Shown: positions 23,090 to 33,700, counted from the first letter of the stretch. The stretch is DNA of 64,000 nucleotides from Syngnathus acus (GCF_901709675.1 NC_051095.1:22233456-22297455); one strand, 5' to 3'. Made by a program: numbers and translations. Notes: generated by a model not told the origin, from the sequence alone.

Positions 23090-24165
23090 GTATATGTGGA
23101 ATAAAACTTTGAAATAGACCGTGCAGCTCGACACTCTCTTGTCAAAATGACCATCCTGCCCATTTCTATTATGGCGACACCATCTATAGCACGGGTGTCA
23201 AACTCAAGGCCCGGGGGCCAGTTACGGCCCGCCACATCATTTTATGTGGCCCGCGAAGACAAATTGTGAATCAAATTCGTGTGTCATTGCGAGAATTGCA
23301 AATTGTCTTCACTTTTAATAATATCTTTTTTTAAAAATATTTGACCAGTTTTTACTCGTCTGATTTGAAAACGAGTTATTTGTCAGTTTGTTTTGTAGCT
23401 TTTACTGTATATAATATGAGGTGCTCATACATTTATTTGGGTTGACAGTCATAACGGCCCTCCGAAAGAAGCTATGATCATAATGCGGCCCGCGAAAAAA
23501 ACGAGTTTGGCACCCCTGATCTATAGGATGGCATCCCACTCCACTCTCAGTAAGTTGGACCCTCTTCACCACTCCGCCATCCGCTTCGCCATAGGTGCGC
23601 ATTTCCTCCACTCACCACTGTGACTTGTATAAATTAATTGACTGGACATCGCTCCACACCCGACGACTCCACCATTGGTTTCACCTCATTTACAAATCCA
23701 TACTTGGTATGTCACCTCCCTATCTTTCCTCCCTTCTGCACTATCATCATTGTTCCCTCAATCTAAGGTCCAGTAATCTTATCAAATTCACCATCCCCAA
23801 AGCCCGTACAGTTTTTGGTCACAACTCTTTCCATTTCTCTGCAGCTTATGATTGGAATACTATACAAAATACCCTTAAACTTATGTCATCACATCATTCA
23901 CAGTTTTCAAACATAAATTGCAACAAGTTTTAACCAACTCTTGCAGCTGTTCGTTTAAGCATGTCATATTATATAGTTTTACTGTTTTTTTTGTTTTTGT
24001 TTTGTTTATTGTTATATAACCTTGTTTTATGTATTTATTTATTTATTAGCACCCTGTCCCCCATCCCCCTCAAAGAGCCACTGTTCTTTGGGTCTGGCCG
24101 CAGTTGTAAATAAGAACTTGTTCTTAATTGTTTGCCTGGTTAAATAAAGATTTTAAAAAAATAAA
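23090..24165 (+). pseudogene. Non-LTR retrotransposon 3' end, split by a hAT MITE
   Basis: Two pieces of one LINE flank the MITE at 23190-23518. Before it comes a frame reading MTILPIS..., after it a frame with LDPLHHSAIRFAIG, NWTSLHTRRLHHWFHLIYKS and GMSPPYLSSLLHYH, ending near 23933. These resemble the C-terminal tail of fish LINE ORF2 proteins. A non-coding tail follows, with tttgggtctggccgcagttg, aataagaacttgttcttaat and a terminal ggttaaataaagatttt. 5'-truncated and inactive. Confidence 0.8.
23190..23518 (+). mobile_element. hAT MITE copy 1 (329 bp)
   Basis: Ends are inverted repeats related to caggggtgtcaaactc. The 8-bp target duplication ATCTATAG is perfect (23182-23189 and 23519-23526). 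The body shares 'ggcccgccacatcattttat', 'gtggcccgcgaagacaaatt' and 'gccctccgaaagaagctatg' with four other copies here. It has no transposase and sits inside the LINE at 23090-24165. Confidence 0.93.
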
Positions 24166-27076
24166 AATACTGACTGAATACTGACCTGCAACAATGCCCA
24201 AACAGACACCTGTTCGAAAAGAAGTATAAAACGCATATTTTTGAGTACAGAGACAAGGAAGGGCAACTTTCAAGGGACCATTATTATTTTTTGTATGTTT
24301 GTTTTGCTTTATTGTACTTAGAATAACATTTTTATAATGTCATATCTGTTCAGAAAAAAAGTACAATTGTCCACACCGTTGTAGTCCAACTGTAGGGCCT
24401 CTTTCCTTTCGACCGTGACGATGACAACTCAGTTCACATGGCAGAGCAATAAGAAATATGAAGCAGATGTGCAGCCATTATAGCATTTTGGGATATGTCA
24501 CTACATTCAGTAATGGCCAAAATGAGCTCAAGACATTCAGCAGACTTTGGTGGTACAACTAACCTCAAATGAGGAAAAATTCAATTTAAAGTGAGGAGTT
24601 CAAAGCTACAAATCTTGTCTTCAAATTCATTCCACAAATAGTCATTTAATTGAATTTAATTCATTCATTCCTTTATTTATTTTATTAATTTTTTTTTATT
24701 GCTGAAATGGGACAACCGTTCAAACAGGATTTAGGTTAAATGCCTAAGAGCCTAACTCCCCTGTGATTTCATTGTGGTATAAAAAATAATAAACCGCAGC
24801 GAAATGTCCCGGCCACAAATGTGCAAAGTATGTTGATCAAAGAAAAACAAAAAAACAACAAGTAGCTTTGCGTCTTCAATTACAGTCTGCCAGTCTCCCA
24901 GTAATGTAGAACATGAGAACTTCATTAGGAGGTCGGTTGTGAGCTTCTTCTTCGAAACGATCCAAATATTTGTACACACAAGCACACTGCAAGCAAACAG
25001 AAGTGAACAAACTCATTCTCTCAAAACAAATACTCAACATTCCTGACAGGGGGGCCACACACATACTGACGTATAGGCCACCATTCAAAGACGCTATCTC
25101 TCAAGTGAAGAATGGACAACACCGTTGAGTATGTGCACAAAATGACCTTGAGAAAAAGTAAAGTGACTTCAAACTGACCCTACAAGATAATAGGTCTCGT
25201 GCTCGAACCTTCTAAGTAAGGAGGGGTTTTCACCCGTGCCTTTCCTCTAACTTAACTTACTTAACTTGAATTGTAACTTAAAAACATTAGAAATCCTGTT
25301 GTTTCAATTCAAATAAAAAATACTTGTGTTAGCTGGGAAGGTCAGAGGAAGGAAGATGAAGGAATTTTAAGGAATTCGTGTCCCTAAATCATTTCTAAAG
25401 TGTTTACTGTTATGAGTAACACATAACTTATGAAATCTTTCTTTTCAGTTCATCGCCCCTTGAGATTATATCAACTTCCCCTTTAGAACTGAGAATTATG
25501 AGTGTGAGAATTTTTTAAGGATTATTTATTTGGTCCGAGGTTGTGCTTAGTGAACTTTAAGTTCTTTAACAACAAACTCATCCATGTCTTTATGGACATA
25601 GAACCATCACAGAAAAGAACCTTCTCAACACTTTGATGAGCAATTAGGAAGTTGGAGTTCCCAGAGTTTCATGATAAACATTTTGTTTCTCATTTAGAAA
25701 CTCAAAAAAGCACATGCACCGAGGTGAAGATGGATTGACCCGAAAAGGCACCCTGCCAAATGCAGCTCGTTGTCCAGCATGGTATTGTTCATAAATCATA
25801 GCAAAGGCAGACACCCACAAGGTGCTGGCCCCACTGCAGAGCTGATACTTATCAATGAACCCCTTTGAGGTTCTCTATAGAAGCAAACGCTAAGCATATG
25901 GTAAACATTTGTCCGATTCCCTGCGTGTTTAAACTTTATGCAGTTCAAGGGGATTAGCATGCAACCAGCAGTACATATACGTAAATACAGACAATTGTGC
26001 TTGAAATTAGGGCTGGGCGATATATCATTATCCTATCGATAGCTACAGTACATATGAATGTTCAAATATCACAAATTAAGACAATGTCAGCCATGGACTT
26101 TCCATGATCATGTTACCATGTGCAGCTCGAGCCAATCCGACCACAATCCTGCTTCCAAGATTGGTGTTAATCGACATTTAAAGCCTTTCAATCGCACACA
26201 TCTGATGGAGGAAGTATACTTTATAAATAGAATAGAATAGAATAGCTGGTGCAAATATAAAGATATGAAATTATGTCCACATCACCCAACTCTACTTGCT
26301 ATACTGGAAGGAGAGGCTAACCACACAACAGGCTGGGTCAACCTCACTCTGACATGGGTCTTGTCAAGATATTGGCCTCTTTGTGTTGTCAGTGTCTATT
26401 GACCTTTGACCTGCAGGGTAGATGCTGAAGACTTGCGAGTTTAGCTTGCAGATAACAAAATATTTGTGGAATCTTTGAAGAAAAAATAGAAAGGGGAGAA
26501 TGTAATTGCATACATAAGCATGTGACTCCGAAACATACACATTATTTGTTTGTGTTGTAATAGTTGTAATATCTAGGTTTCCCAAACTGAATGTGAACCA
26601 CAAACCACAGATCTGAATTTATCTCCTGCTGCTATCGTTGTGTATCAGCAGTTTCCTGCAAAGAGCCAGAGTAAAAAGGAAGTACCCACGCATCCTGGCT
26701 CCTTCTTCTTTATGTTTATATTCTAGCTAAACAGAGCACAGACCCTGACACAACCTAACCAATTGTTCTCCCTCCAAACACATGTTGGACAATAATAAAC
26801 CAGATGCATTCAGCATGTTTCTCATTTGTTGTGTCTTCATTTGGAAGTCATTTCTTGTTCATGTTCTCCCGACAATACAGCCACGGTGGTCGGGTAAGTG
26901 ATTCGTTTTTATGAGTGTGGCCGTTGTGTTCTACGGTCTTGATCTCAAGTCCACATTTTTAGGGTCTTGTCGAGACTAGTGTCGAGACTAGTTGAGACCA
27001 ACACTGATCTGACATTCGTGACCTTAAATACATACTCTATGTAGAGGCACTTGGTAAAACAACCAATACCTTCAAT
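24166..27076. other. AT-rich intergenic DNA
   Basis: No gene recognised. A short (GAATA)n run lies at about 26225-26245, and an imperfect gtcgagactagt duplication at about 26970-26995. Confidence 0.45.
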
Positions 27077-27088
27077 TCATGTATTACT

Positions 27089-27311
27089 TACTTCACTGGT
27101 TCTTCTATATCAAACAATTTTCTTTAGGTTCATTTACCTGACATGTTTCGGCGGGTTCTTCCGCCTTCATCAGAGTGTCCCATCAGACACTCTGATGAAG
27201 GCGGAAGAACCCGCCGAAACATGTCAGGTAAATGAACCTAAAGAAAATTGTTTGATATAGAAGAACCAGTGAAGTAATTGAAAAAGAAAAAACAAGATGA
27301 ACCTAGTACAA
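27089..27311 (+). mobile_element. Palindromic retro-inserted element, copy A (Penelope-like candidate)
   Basis: A 223-bp insertion between perfect 12-bp direct repeats TCATGTATTACT (27077-27088 and 27312-27323). Together with the last base of the left repeat, most of it is a perfect palindrome: 92-base arms 27088-27179 and 27186-27277 around a 6-base loop. A 34-bp A-rich tail ending cctagtacaa follows. Each arm contains ctgatga, a ggcgg/ccgcc helix, then gaaacatgtc, in hammerhead-ribozyme order. Target duplications of this size fit target-primed retrotransposition; Penelope-like elements carry hammerheads in terminal repeats that may be inverted. Family assignment is inference. Confidence 0.7.
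27192..27225 (+). ncRNA. Hammerhead-ribozyme-like core
   Basis: The order is CTGATGA (27192-27198), one extra A, helix II strands GGCGG (27200-27204) and CCGCC (27211-27215), GAAA (27216-27219), then CATGTC with GTC as potential cleavage triplet at 27223-27225. The mirrored minus-strand copy is in 27140-27173. Helix I, which would pair bases before CTGATGA with those after GTC, shows only two good pairs, and the extra A is unusual. Catalysis is therefore doubtful; only the core order is certain. Confidence 0.45.
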
Positions 27312-27323
27312 TCATGTATTACT

Positions 27324-28008
27324 AACCTAACCTCCCATCCCACCACCTTCGTAATGACCTTTGCATTATTCTGAGCAGAGACAGGGCCGCTACTAGGCAT
27401 AAAGAATCTACTGGAGCACAGGCCTCAAACTACAGTCCACGAACCAATCCATGAAGGAAAAAAAGCTGTGGACCACTGCCCTACTATATTGCCTTACACA
27501 TGCACGCACACACGCATGCACACACACACTCACACACACACAGTTACTTCATTTACTTTCCTCACTATGTTTACCAGACTGGTCATATGACTGGCACATG
27601 GACCTGGGCTAAAAACAAGACCATGATGCCTTGCTTTTGTCGCCCCAAGGTCAGTGAACATCAGTGTTGATGTGCCATACACTACCATCCATCCATCCAT
27701 ATTTAATAGGCTAAAACCTTTGTATGACTCAGTGATCAACATTATGCTTTATTGTCAAGTGAGTGTCGACTACTGAGGAAAACCTAATTTTGTTGTAAGA
27801 AAAACATGTAATTTAGGAGTACGGTAAGGTGATGAATAGGAATTTCTGGCAATCAAGAATTAAATTGCCTCCTATGGGGAGAGTGAAATAAAAAAATAAA
27901 AACAGTCATTATGAGTTAGCAGTAGTAGACTGAAAAAAAAACGTAACTTTCAATTGTACATGATTAAAATGTGGGCAACTGACATAATTTCCTACTCTTA
28001 GCCTTTTT
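27324..28008. other. Intergenic DNA with short CA run
   Basis: An impure CA/CG-rich run at about 27497-27541. Otherwise nothing recognised. Confidence 0.45.
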
Positions 28009-28060
28009 TTAAATTTTATTTAACCTTTATTTACCCAGGCAAACAACAAACCTCTAAAAT
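28009..28060 (-). repeat. LINE 3' tail fragment
   Basis: Reversed, it reads tgtttgcctgggtaaataaa then ggttaaataaaatt, the same tail type as at 24130-24160. Confidence 0.55.
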
Positions 28061-28253
28061 ATTCAAATGATAATTTTTTTTCAGTGTACATAGTAAATAA
28101 AATATATGAACAAATCTGTTGGCACAGCTGTGGGGAGCACCTAAACAATTGTGGGTTTGGAGCAGTGTCCGAGTGCCCACTTTACGGCGTAGATGTTTTG
28201 AATCTCTATGTGGCCACTTCGCCCACGTCATGACTGCCAGTGAGCGACTAGGG

Positions 28254-28584
28254 CACATGTGTCAAACTCAAGGCCCGGGGGGCAGATACGGCCCGCCACA
28301 TCATTTTATGTGGCCCGCGAAGACAAATTGTGCATCAAATTCGTGTCTCATTACTAGAATTGCAAATTGTCTTCACTTTTAATAATCTCTTTTTTTTTTT
28401 TTATATTTGACCAGTTTTTACACGCCTGATTTGAAAACGAGTTATTTGTCAGTTTGTTTTGTAGCTTTTACTGTATATAATATGAGGTGCCCATACATTT
28501 ATTTGGGTTGACAGTCATAATGGCCCTCCGAATGAAGCTATGACTACAATGCGGCCCGTGAAAAAAATGAGTTTGACACCCCTG
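28254..28584 (+). mobile_element. hAT MITE copy 2 (331 bp)
   Basis: Same family as copy 1. Perfect 8-bp target duplication GACTAGGG at 28246-28253 and 28585-28592. Contains a longer T run in the middle. Confidence 0.93.
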
Positions 28585-28592
28585 GACTAGGG

Positions 28593-29589
28593 AATGACAG
28601 GAGCTTATTTGATTGACCATGAATGAAGTAACATAACATGACAAGAGGTATTTTCTCCAGAGTTGAGAACTCAGATGTTGAGAGACTGAATGCAGGTTGT
28701 AATCTCTTGAGAGAGACAGATATGAGAGACTAGGGTGATGAGTTAGCTCGAGGTGATCCCAGGTGACTTTTAGTTAGAGGACTGGCCCAGCCACAGCTGC
28801 CAAATTAGCCATCCTAATGTGGCTCACAGATAGAAACAAATCAATTTGTACGTCTGTCATGGCAACGCATCACGTCTGATTTCATCCACTTGTTATCTGG
28901 CAGCAAAAGTATTGTACACTGTTGGACAAGACTAAAATCAGCAGTGATATACCATTTTTTAGCCAGTATGACACTGTAAATACACTTTGTGGGTTATAAA
29001 ATGGAATTTGTGCTGTATCATGCAAATACACACAAAATACAGTAGGCTATTTTACTACTACGACTAAAAATGTTCTATGGTACTGCATTTCTTGCCACCT
29101 TTAACGGACACATGTATTAAAATGGCTGAAGATGCACTGGCCAAGCCTGCTTATGCATCCATCCTCTTGACCGTAAATCATGAACATCCTTTTGTTGCAA
29201 CTACTCCTCTGCTCCATACATTTTATCTGATGTAACATTTAGCCTCTACCAGAAATGTCCTATACATTCAATATCTTTTTTTCTCAGACACAAATTAAAA
29301 CCACTTTGACCGGCCAAAGCTGGCAGAAGAATTGAGGTAGAAAATTAAATTAAATTAAAGACAGAATCTGTCCAATCATGTCATGATTATTAAATTATAT
29401 TTGTATGGTCTTGGTTTGGGATTTTCTCTGGCTTGGTGTGTCTAGGTCGTGATCTGATTTTGGTGAGTTCTGGTCTCAGCAAGTCTTGGTCTTGGAAAGT
29501 GTGTTCTTCAGCACAACACTAGTAGTTGTGTTCAGCATCTGTCTTGGGAGGCACGCCTCCCCAAATACAAGTCTTTTTTTTTTGCATAT
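28593..29589. other. Intergenic DNA, nothing recognised
   Basis: A short attaaattaaattaa run near 29341-29357 is the only structure. No gene signal. Confidence 0.45.
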
Positions 29590-30092
29590 TACTGATGCCT
29601 TTTGAGCATTCAACAGTTAAATTCCTTATTCCCGTTCAAAATGCATTGACATTGAAAGAGTCTGTATAAAAGCACTTTATAGTATCAGATATCTGGACAA
29701 ATCGTTTTAATGGTCTAGTCCAGGGGTGTCAAACTCGTTTTTTTTCGCGGGCCGCATTGTAGTCATAGCTTCTTTCGGAGGGCCATTATAACTGTCCACC
29801 CAAATAAATGTATGACCACCTCATATTATTTACAGTAAAAGCTACAAAACAAACTGACAATTTTCAAATCAGACGAGTAAAAACTGGTCAAATATTTAAA
29901 AAAAAAAGATATTAAAAGTGAAGACAATTTGCAATTCTAGTAATAACGCGAATTTGATGCACAATTTGTCTTCGCGGGCCACATAAAATGATGTGGCGGG
30001 CCGTATCTGGCCCCCGGGCCTTGAGTTTGACACCTGTGGTCTAGTCATTTGGTAATCAGTGTACTGATGCCTTTTGAGCATTCAACAGTTAA
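29590..30092. repeat. 146-bp duplicated unit with 31-bp direct repeat, interrupted by a MITE
   Basis: A 31-base sequence starting tactgatgccttttgagcat occurs perfectly at 29590-29620 and 30062-30092. Removing the MITE and one target copy leaves a 146-bp period. The body (29618-29720 plus 30047-30065) recurs at 32960-33081 with a single mismatch and without the MITE. Confidence 0.85.
29721..30038 (-). mobile_element. hAT MITE copy 3 (318 bp)
   Basis: Reverse orientation relative to the other copies. Perfect 8-bp target duplication GTCTAGTC at 29713-29720 and 30039-30046. The empty site is preserved in the related unit at 33055-33062. Confidence 0.94.
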
Positions 30093-30859
30093 TTTCGCGA
30101 AATAATAACCGGGTTGCGTGGTGAACGAACAGGGAAGGTCATCTCAAATATTATGAAATGTTCTGCTATCTTGCCTGTTGTGGTCCCATTGAATCTATGT
30201 AGTCAGTAAATATGATAGTATGTGCACAAATATGCTGAATGTGCATATTTATTCAGCTGAATGAACCAGGAGACCGGTGTGCAATATGTACTGTAACAAG
30301 ATATTGCATCTCTTGACACATTTTTTTCTGAAAAACTCTTGGCCAGGCTAATGTTAAATGTCCTTGGTGTAGTAGGGAAACAGTGTGTAAAATGATAACC
30401 ATCAATTCATACCGTGTTGCGTGCAGACATCAAACTCAAATGTCAAACGTAAATCAGTTTTCTTCAAAACGACTGCCCTGCTATTGCTTTGTCATCGCCA
30501 ACTAACTTGCGAAAAAATAACAGAATCTAATCCATGCAGAAATGTCCACAAATGTCAACATTTATGATTTTTCTGAAGTCATTAAGAGTGAGCGCAGCGA
30601 GACGCTGAGTAAATTGGACATCCTGCCTTAAAACAACAGGACACTGTAACCGCTTGGTTCTGAGAGGCACGCCAACGTCCAGCAGTTACATTTATTTGCA
30701 TACTTTGTTTGGACAGAAATGCTAACTGGTATGTTGCAGCTACATTTACATAACAATGTTTATTCTCTGATCTTTCATCATGATTTTTTTTTTACATCCA
30801 AAAACCCAAAACATTGAAGATTAAAGTGAATTACCTCTAGGAATTCCACATCTGGAAGA
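30093..30859. other. Intergenic DNA, nothing recognised
   Basis: No supported feature. Confidence 0.4.
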
Positions 30860-31300
30860 TTTGAAAACAGTGTTGTATTAGTGAAACTGGAAGTTGGGGA
30901 AAAGTGAACGGTGCTCCTTTCCTGTTCACTCTGTACACCTCTGACTTCCAGTACAACTCTGAGTTCTGCCACATGCAGAAGTTTGCGGTCGACACTGCAA
31001 TTGTTGGCTGTATTCGAGATGGACGGAAGGAGTACAGGAGCCTCCCTCACTAGTTTGTCCACTTGGTATGGCACCTGAACACCGCCAAGTCCAGGGAAAT
31101 GGTGTTGGACTTCAGGAGGCCCAGGCCACAGTTGAAGGATGCCAACCGCCTGAGGAAGTACAGCCGGTTGGCATCCTTCAACTTCTGCAATGTGATGCTG
31201 CAGATATTTTATCAGTCTATGTGATGGTGTACTGGTGGAGATCATTTTCCATCCATGCCGTGAGACTTTTCAACTTGGGTAAGGCGTGTGTTCACGGTCA
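30860..31300 (+). pseudogene. Rex1-like LINE RT relic
   Basis: The plus strand reads SPFLFTLYTSDF, then NSELCHMQKFA with a degenerate FADD box (now F-A-V-D), then a segment TAKSREMVLDFRRPRPQLK-like (frameshifted) and, after a rearranged junction at 31131-31182, LASFNFCNVMLQIFYQSM. This is the RT palm and thumb order of Rex1/CR1-group LINEs in fish. Stops and frameshifts make it non-functional. Confidence 0.75.
31131..31182. repeat. 17-bp perfect inverted repeat at a LINE junction
   Basis: gttgaaggatgccaacc (31131-31147) and its exact complement (31166-31182) flank 18 bases. It lies where two non-adjacent parts of the Rex1-like relic are joined. Confidence 0.85.
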
Positions 31301-31502
31301 TAATCTTGGGTTGGCAAATGAATAATGTTTGCTGTTGTTTATTGATACATTGACACTTTCAACTGCTGTTTATTGTTTATTAATTTAGTCACAGGTATCT
31401 ATTGCATCTACTGCACATCTAGTCTCCTCTCTTACTTGTTTCTCGTGTTTGTCGTGACCGTTATTTATTTATTTATTTATTTATTTATTGTTAATTGATT
31501 AT

Positions 31503-31640
31503 TAATTCATAGTCAAGTCAAGTTTATTTATATAGCCCTAAATCACAAGCAGTCTCAAAGGGCTTCACATATACAAAACAAATTGACAATTATTCTCAAA
31601 GCATCCCCTGATCTGAAGCTCCCAAGAGGGCATACTATTT
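31503..31640. repeat. Interspersed repeat related to 1955-2050
   Basis: Begins caagtcaagtttatttatat and includes gtctcaaagggcttcacat, gcatcccctgatctg and ctcccaagagggca. A well-known type of fish interspersed repeat, here inside the non-coding tail of the Rex1-like relic. Confidence 0.65.
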
Positions 31641-31659
31641 TGTGTGTCATAATTTGTGT

Positions 31660-31766
31660 ATCTACTGCATATCGGTTCTTTGACCCCTCTTGTGTGCCCA
31701 CTTTTGGGTGTGGATACTGCTGGTAGGTGAATTCCCCCCGGGGATTAATAAAGTATCTATTGCCAA
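31660..31766 (+). repeat. LINE 3' end
   Basis: 'ggtgaattccccccggggat' followed by taataaagtatctatt is the usual end of Rex1/CR1-type LINEs in fish and probably belongs to the relic at 30860. Confidence 0.6.
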
Positions 31767-31939
31767 CGACAGGTGTAATTATGTGGCTAGTGAAGTGAAA
31801 ATCCGAATGTGATCATTGGGAGAGGTTGACCATAATTGCCAATAGCCCGTACAAGAGATATCTAAAAAAAGAAAAGCGCACATAGTTATGGCGAATAAAA
31901 ACTCTTGAATCTTGAATCATAGTTAAGGCGCAGTTGGGG

Positions 31940-32155
31940 CAGCTATACTGTCACGTGATTGGTTGAGTGTTTGGCGCATATAAAGTGGCGCTTTGCGCTC
32001 GGTTAGGTCAGAGGAGCTCGCGCAAGAAGAGAGAGTGGAAAGGAGCCAAACCCGAGGAAAAACTTTGGCAACTTTTATCAAGACAATTACTGGAACGCTG
32101 GTGCAATGTTGATGAGGTGGAGACTTTAATCCCGTGTACAACTTGCTGTGTTTTG
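31940..32155 (+). promoter_or_regulatory. Promoter-like segment with candidate non-coding first exon
   Basis: Within 40 bp there are CACGTG (31952-31957), an inverted CCAAT box ATTGG (31958-31962) and TATAAA (31979-31984). About 25-30 bp further begins a GC-richer stretch ending in ttttg|gtaag, a good splice donor at 32156. The longest ATG-started frame in it is very short, so an exon here would be non-coding. It could be the promoter of an unseen transcript, a distal 5' exon of ednrb, or an old LTR promoter. Confidence 0.4.
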
Positions 32156-32572
32156 GTAAGCTATTTGATTGGTTTTGACGAAATATTTAATCATTATATT
32201 TGTTTTTAACAAGTTGGATAAATGATACACCTCTTGGTGACTGCCTTGACATCAATTCATCGTTTATATTTTAGCGCATGCTCTGAAAAAAAAAAAAGTA
32301 AATTATGATAAATTAATCAGACGGTCCTATGTATCCGTTTATGAAGTTACAGAGCTTGAGAAATTTAAGGTAGGTGACGGACACGACGTCATTGGGACTG
32401 CGGTCAAGCCAGCCGTCTTTTATTTTCTCGTGGTCCGCAGTGTCACTGGGTCGTGGTTTGTTTATTATTGTTGTGTTGATTCTCGATCATTGCGGATTGT
32501 GAATTGTGTTTTCTGTTGGTTAATTATTATGCTCAATTAATTTGTGACTTCTCAGAAAAGTCAGTTATATAG

Positions 32573-32612
<40 letters not shown>

Positions 32613-32627
32613 CAGAACATTATGAAC
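32156..32627. other. AT-rich DNA with (TA)n
   Basis: A (TA)n tract of about 35 bp at 32574-32609. A possible second donor (tttaag|gtaggt) lies near 32370. No protein recognised. Confidence 0.4.
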
Positions 32628-32640
32628 AATATATTACAGG

Positions 32641-32828
32641 TAGTTGTACTAGGTTCATCTTGTTTTTTCTTTTTCAATTACTTCACTGGTTCTTCTATAT
32701 CAAACAATTTTCTTAGGTTCATTTACCTGACATGTTTCGGCGGGTTTGATGAAGGCGGAAGAACCCGCCGAAACATGTCAGGTAAATGAACCTAAGAAAA
32801 TTGTTTGATATAGAAGAACCAGTGAAGT
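32641..32828 (-). mobile_element. Palindromic retro-inserted element, copy B
   Basis: A 188-bp insertion in the opposite orientation to copy A, between perfect 13-bp direct repeats AATATATTACAGG (32628-32640 and 32829-32841). Arms of 69 bases (32678-32746 and 32762-32830) flank a 15-base spacer. The inner 20-odd bases of one arm, with one of the two ctgatga boxes, have been lost. The A-rich tail (reversed) matches copy A. Confidence 0.7.
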
Positions 32829-32959
32829 AATATATTACAGGGCTAACATTGCCCCTGAGTGGAAAGGAATGGACCACCATCTGGTACTGTAGCTTAAGAC
32901 TTTTTGTACTCGATTCTCTCCACTTTTATATATATATAATATATATATATATTCAGTTT

Positions 32960-33081
32960 TAAATTCCTTATTCCCGTTCAAAATGCATTGACATTGAAAG
33001 AGTCTGTATGAAAGCACTTTATAGTATCAGATATCTGGACAAATCGTTTTAATGGTCTAGTCATTTGGTAATCAGTGTACT
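32960..33081. repeat. Second copy of the 29618-30065 unit, MITE-free
   Basis: 122 bases align to copy A of the unit with one substitution (33010 region, tatgaaag versus tataaaag). GTCTAGTC at 33055-33062 is present once, as an unoccupied MITE target. Confidence 0.9.
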
Positions 33082-33364
33082 AATTAAACCAGCAATTTAA
33101 AAACGGCCCTTTGTTACGGCATTTTACAAATTTTTAGACTTGCAGAACCGTAGATTAATCAGTAAAACTAAACAAAATCCACGTTGCACAATCCAGACGT
33201 TTATTTGTATAGACGGTATTTAAAAGTACAAATATATATATATATATTTGGCTCTTTGATCCTTGTCAAATACAGTGGATTTTTTTTTTTTTTTTTTTAG
33301 CTTGTGCAGACAGATTTTGTCACCGTGCACCTAAAATAACAGTTAGCTGTGGGATGATCTAGTG

Positions 33365-33692
33365 CACAGGTGTCAAACTCAAGGCCCGGGGGCTGGATAT
33401 GGCCCGCCACATCATTTTATGTGGCCCGCGAAGACAAATTGTGCATCAAATTCGTGTGTCATTACTAGAATTGCAAATCGTCTTCACTTTTAAAAATATC
33501 TTCTTTTTTTTTATTTGACCAGTTTTTACTCGTCTGATTTGAAAACGAGTTATTTGTCGGTTTGTTTTGTAGCTTATACTGTATATAAGATGTGGTGCTC
33601 ATACATTTATTTGGGTTGACAGTCATAATGGGCCTCCGAAAGAAACTATGACTACAATGCGGCCCGCGAAAAAGAATTGTTTGACACCCCTG
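33365..33692 (+). mobile_element. hAT MITE copy 4 (328 bp)
   Basis: Same family. Perfect 8-bp target duplication ATCTAGTG at 33357-33364 and 33693-33700. Confidence 0.93.
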
Positions 33693-33700
33693 ATCTAGTG

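Noticed and set aside
32700-32800. Working hammerhead in copy B
   Set aside because: One of the two ctgatga boxes is lost (tttgatga) and helix I is absent.
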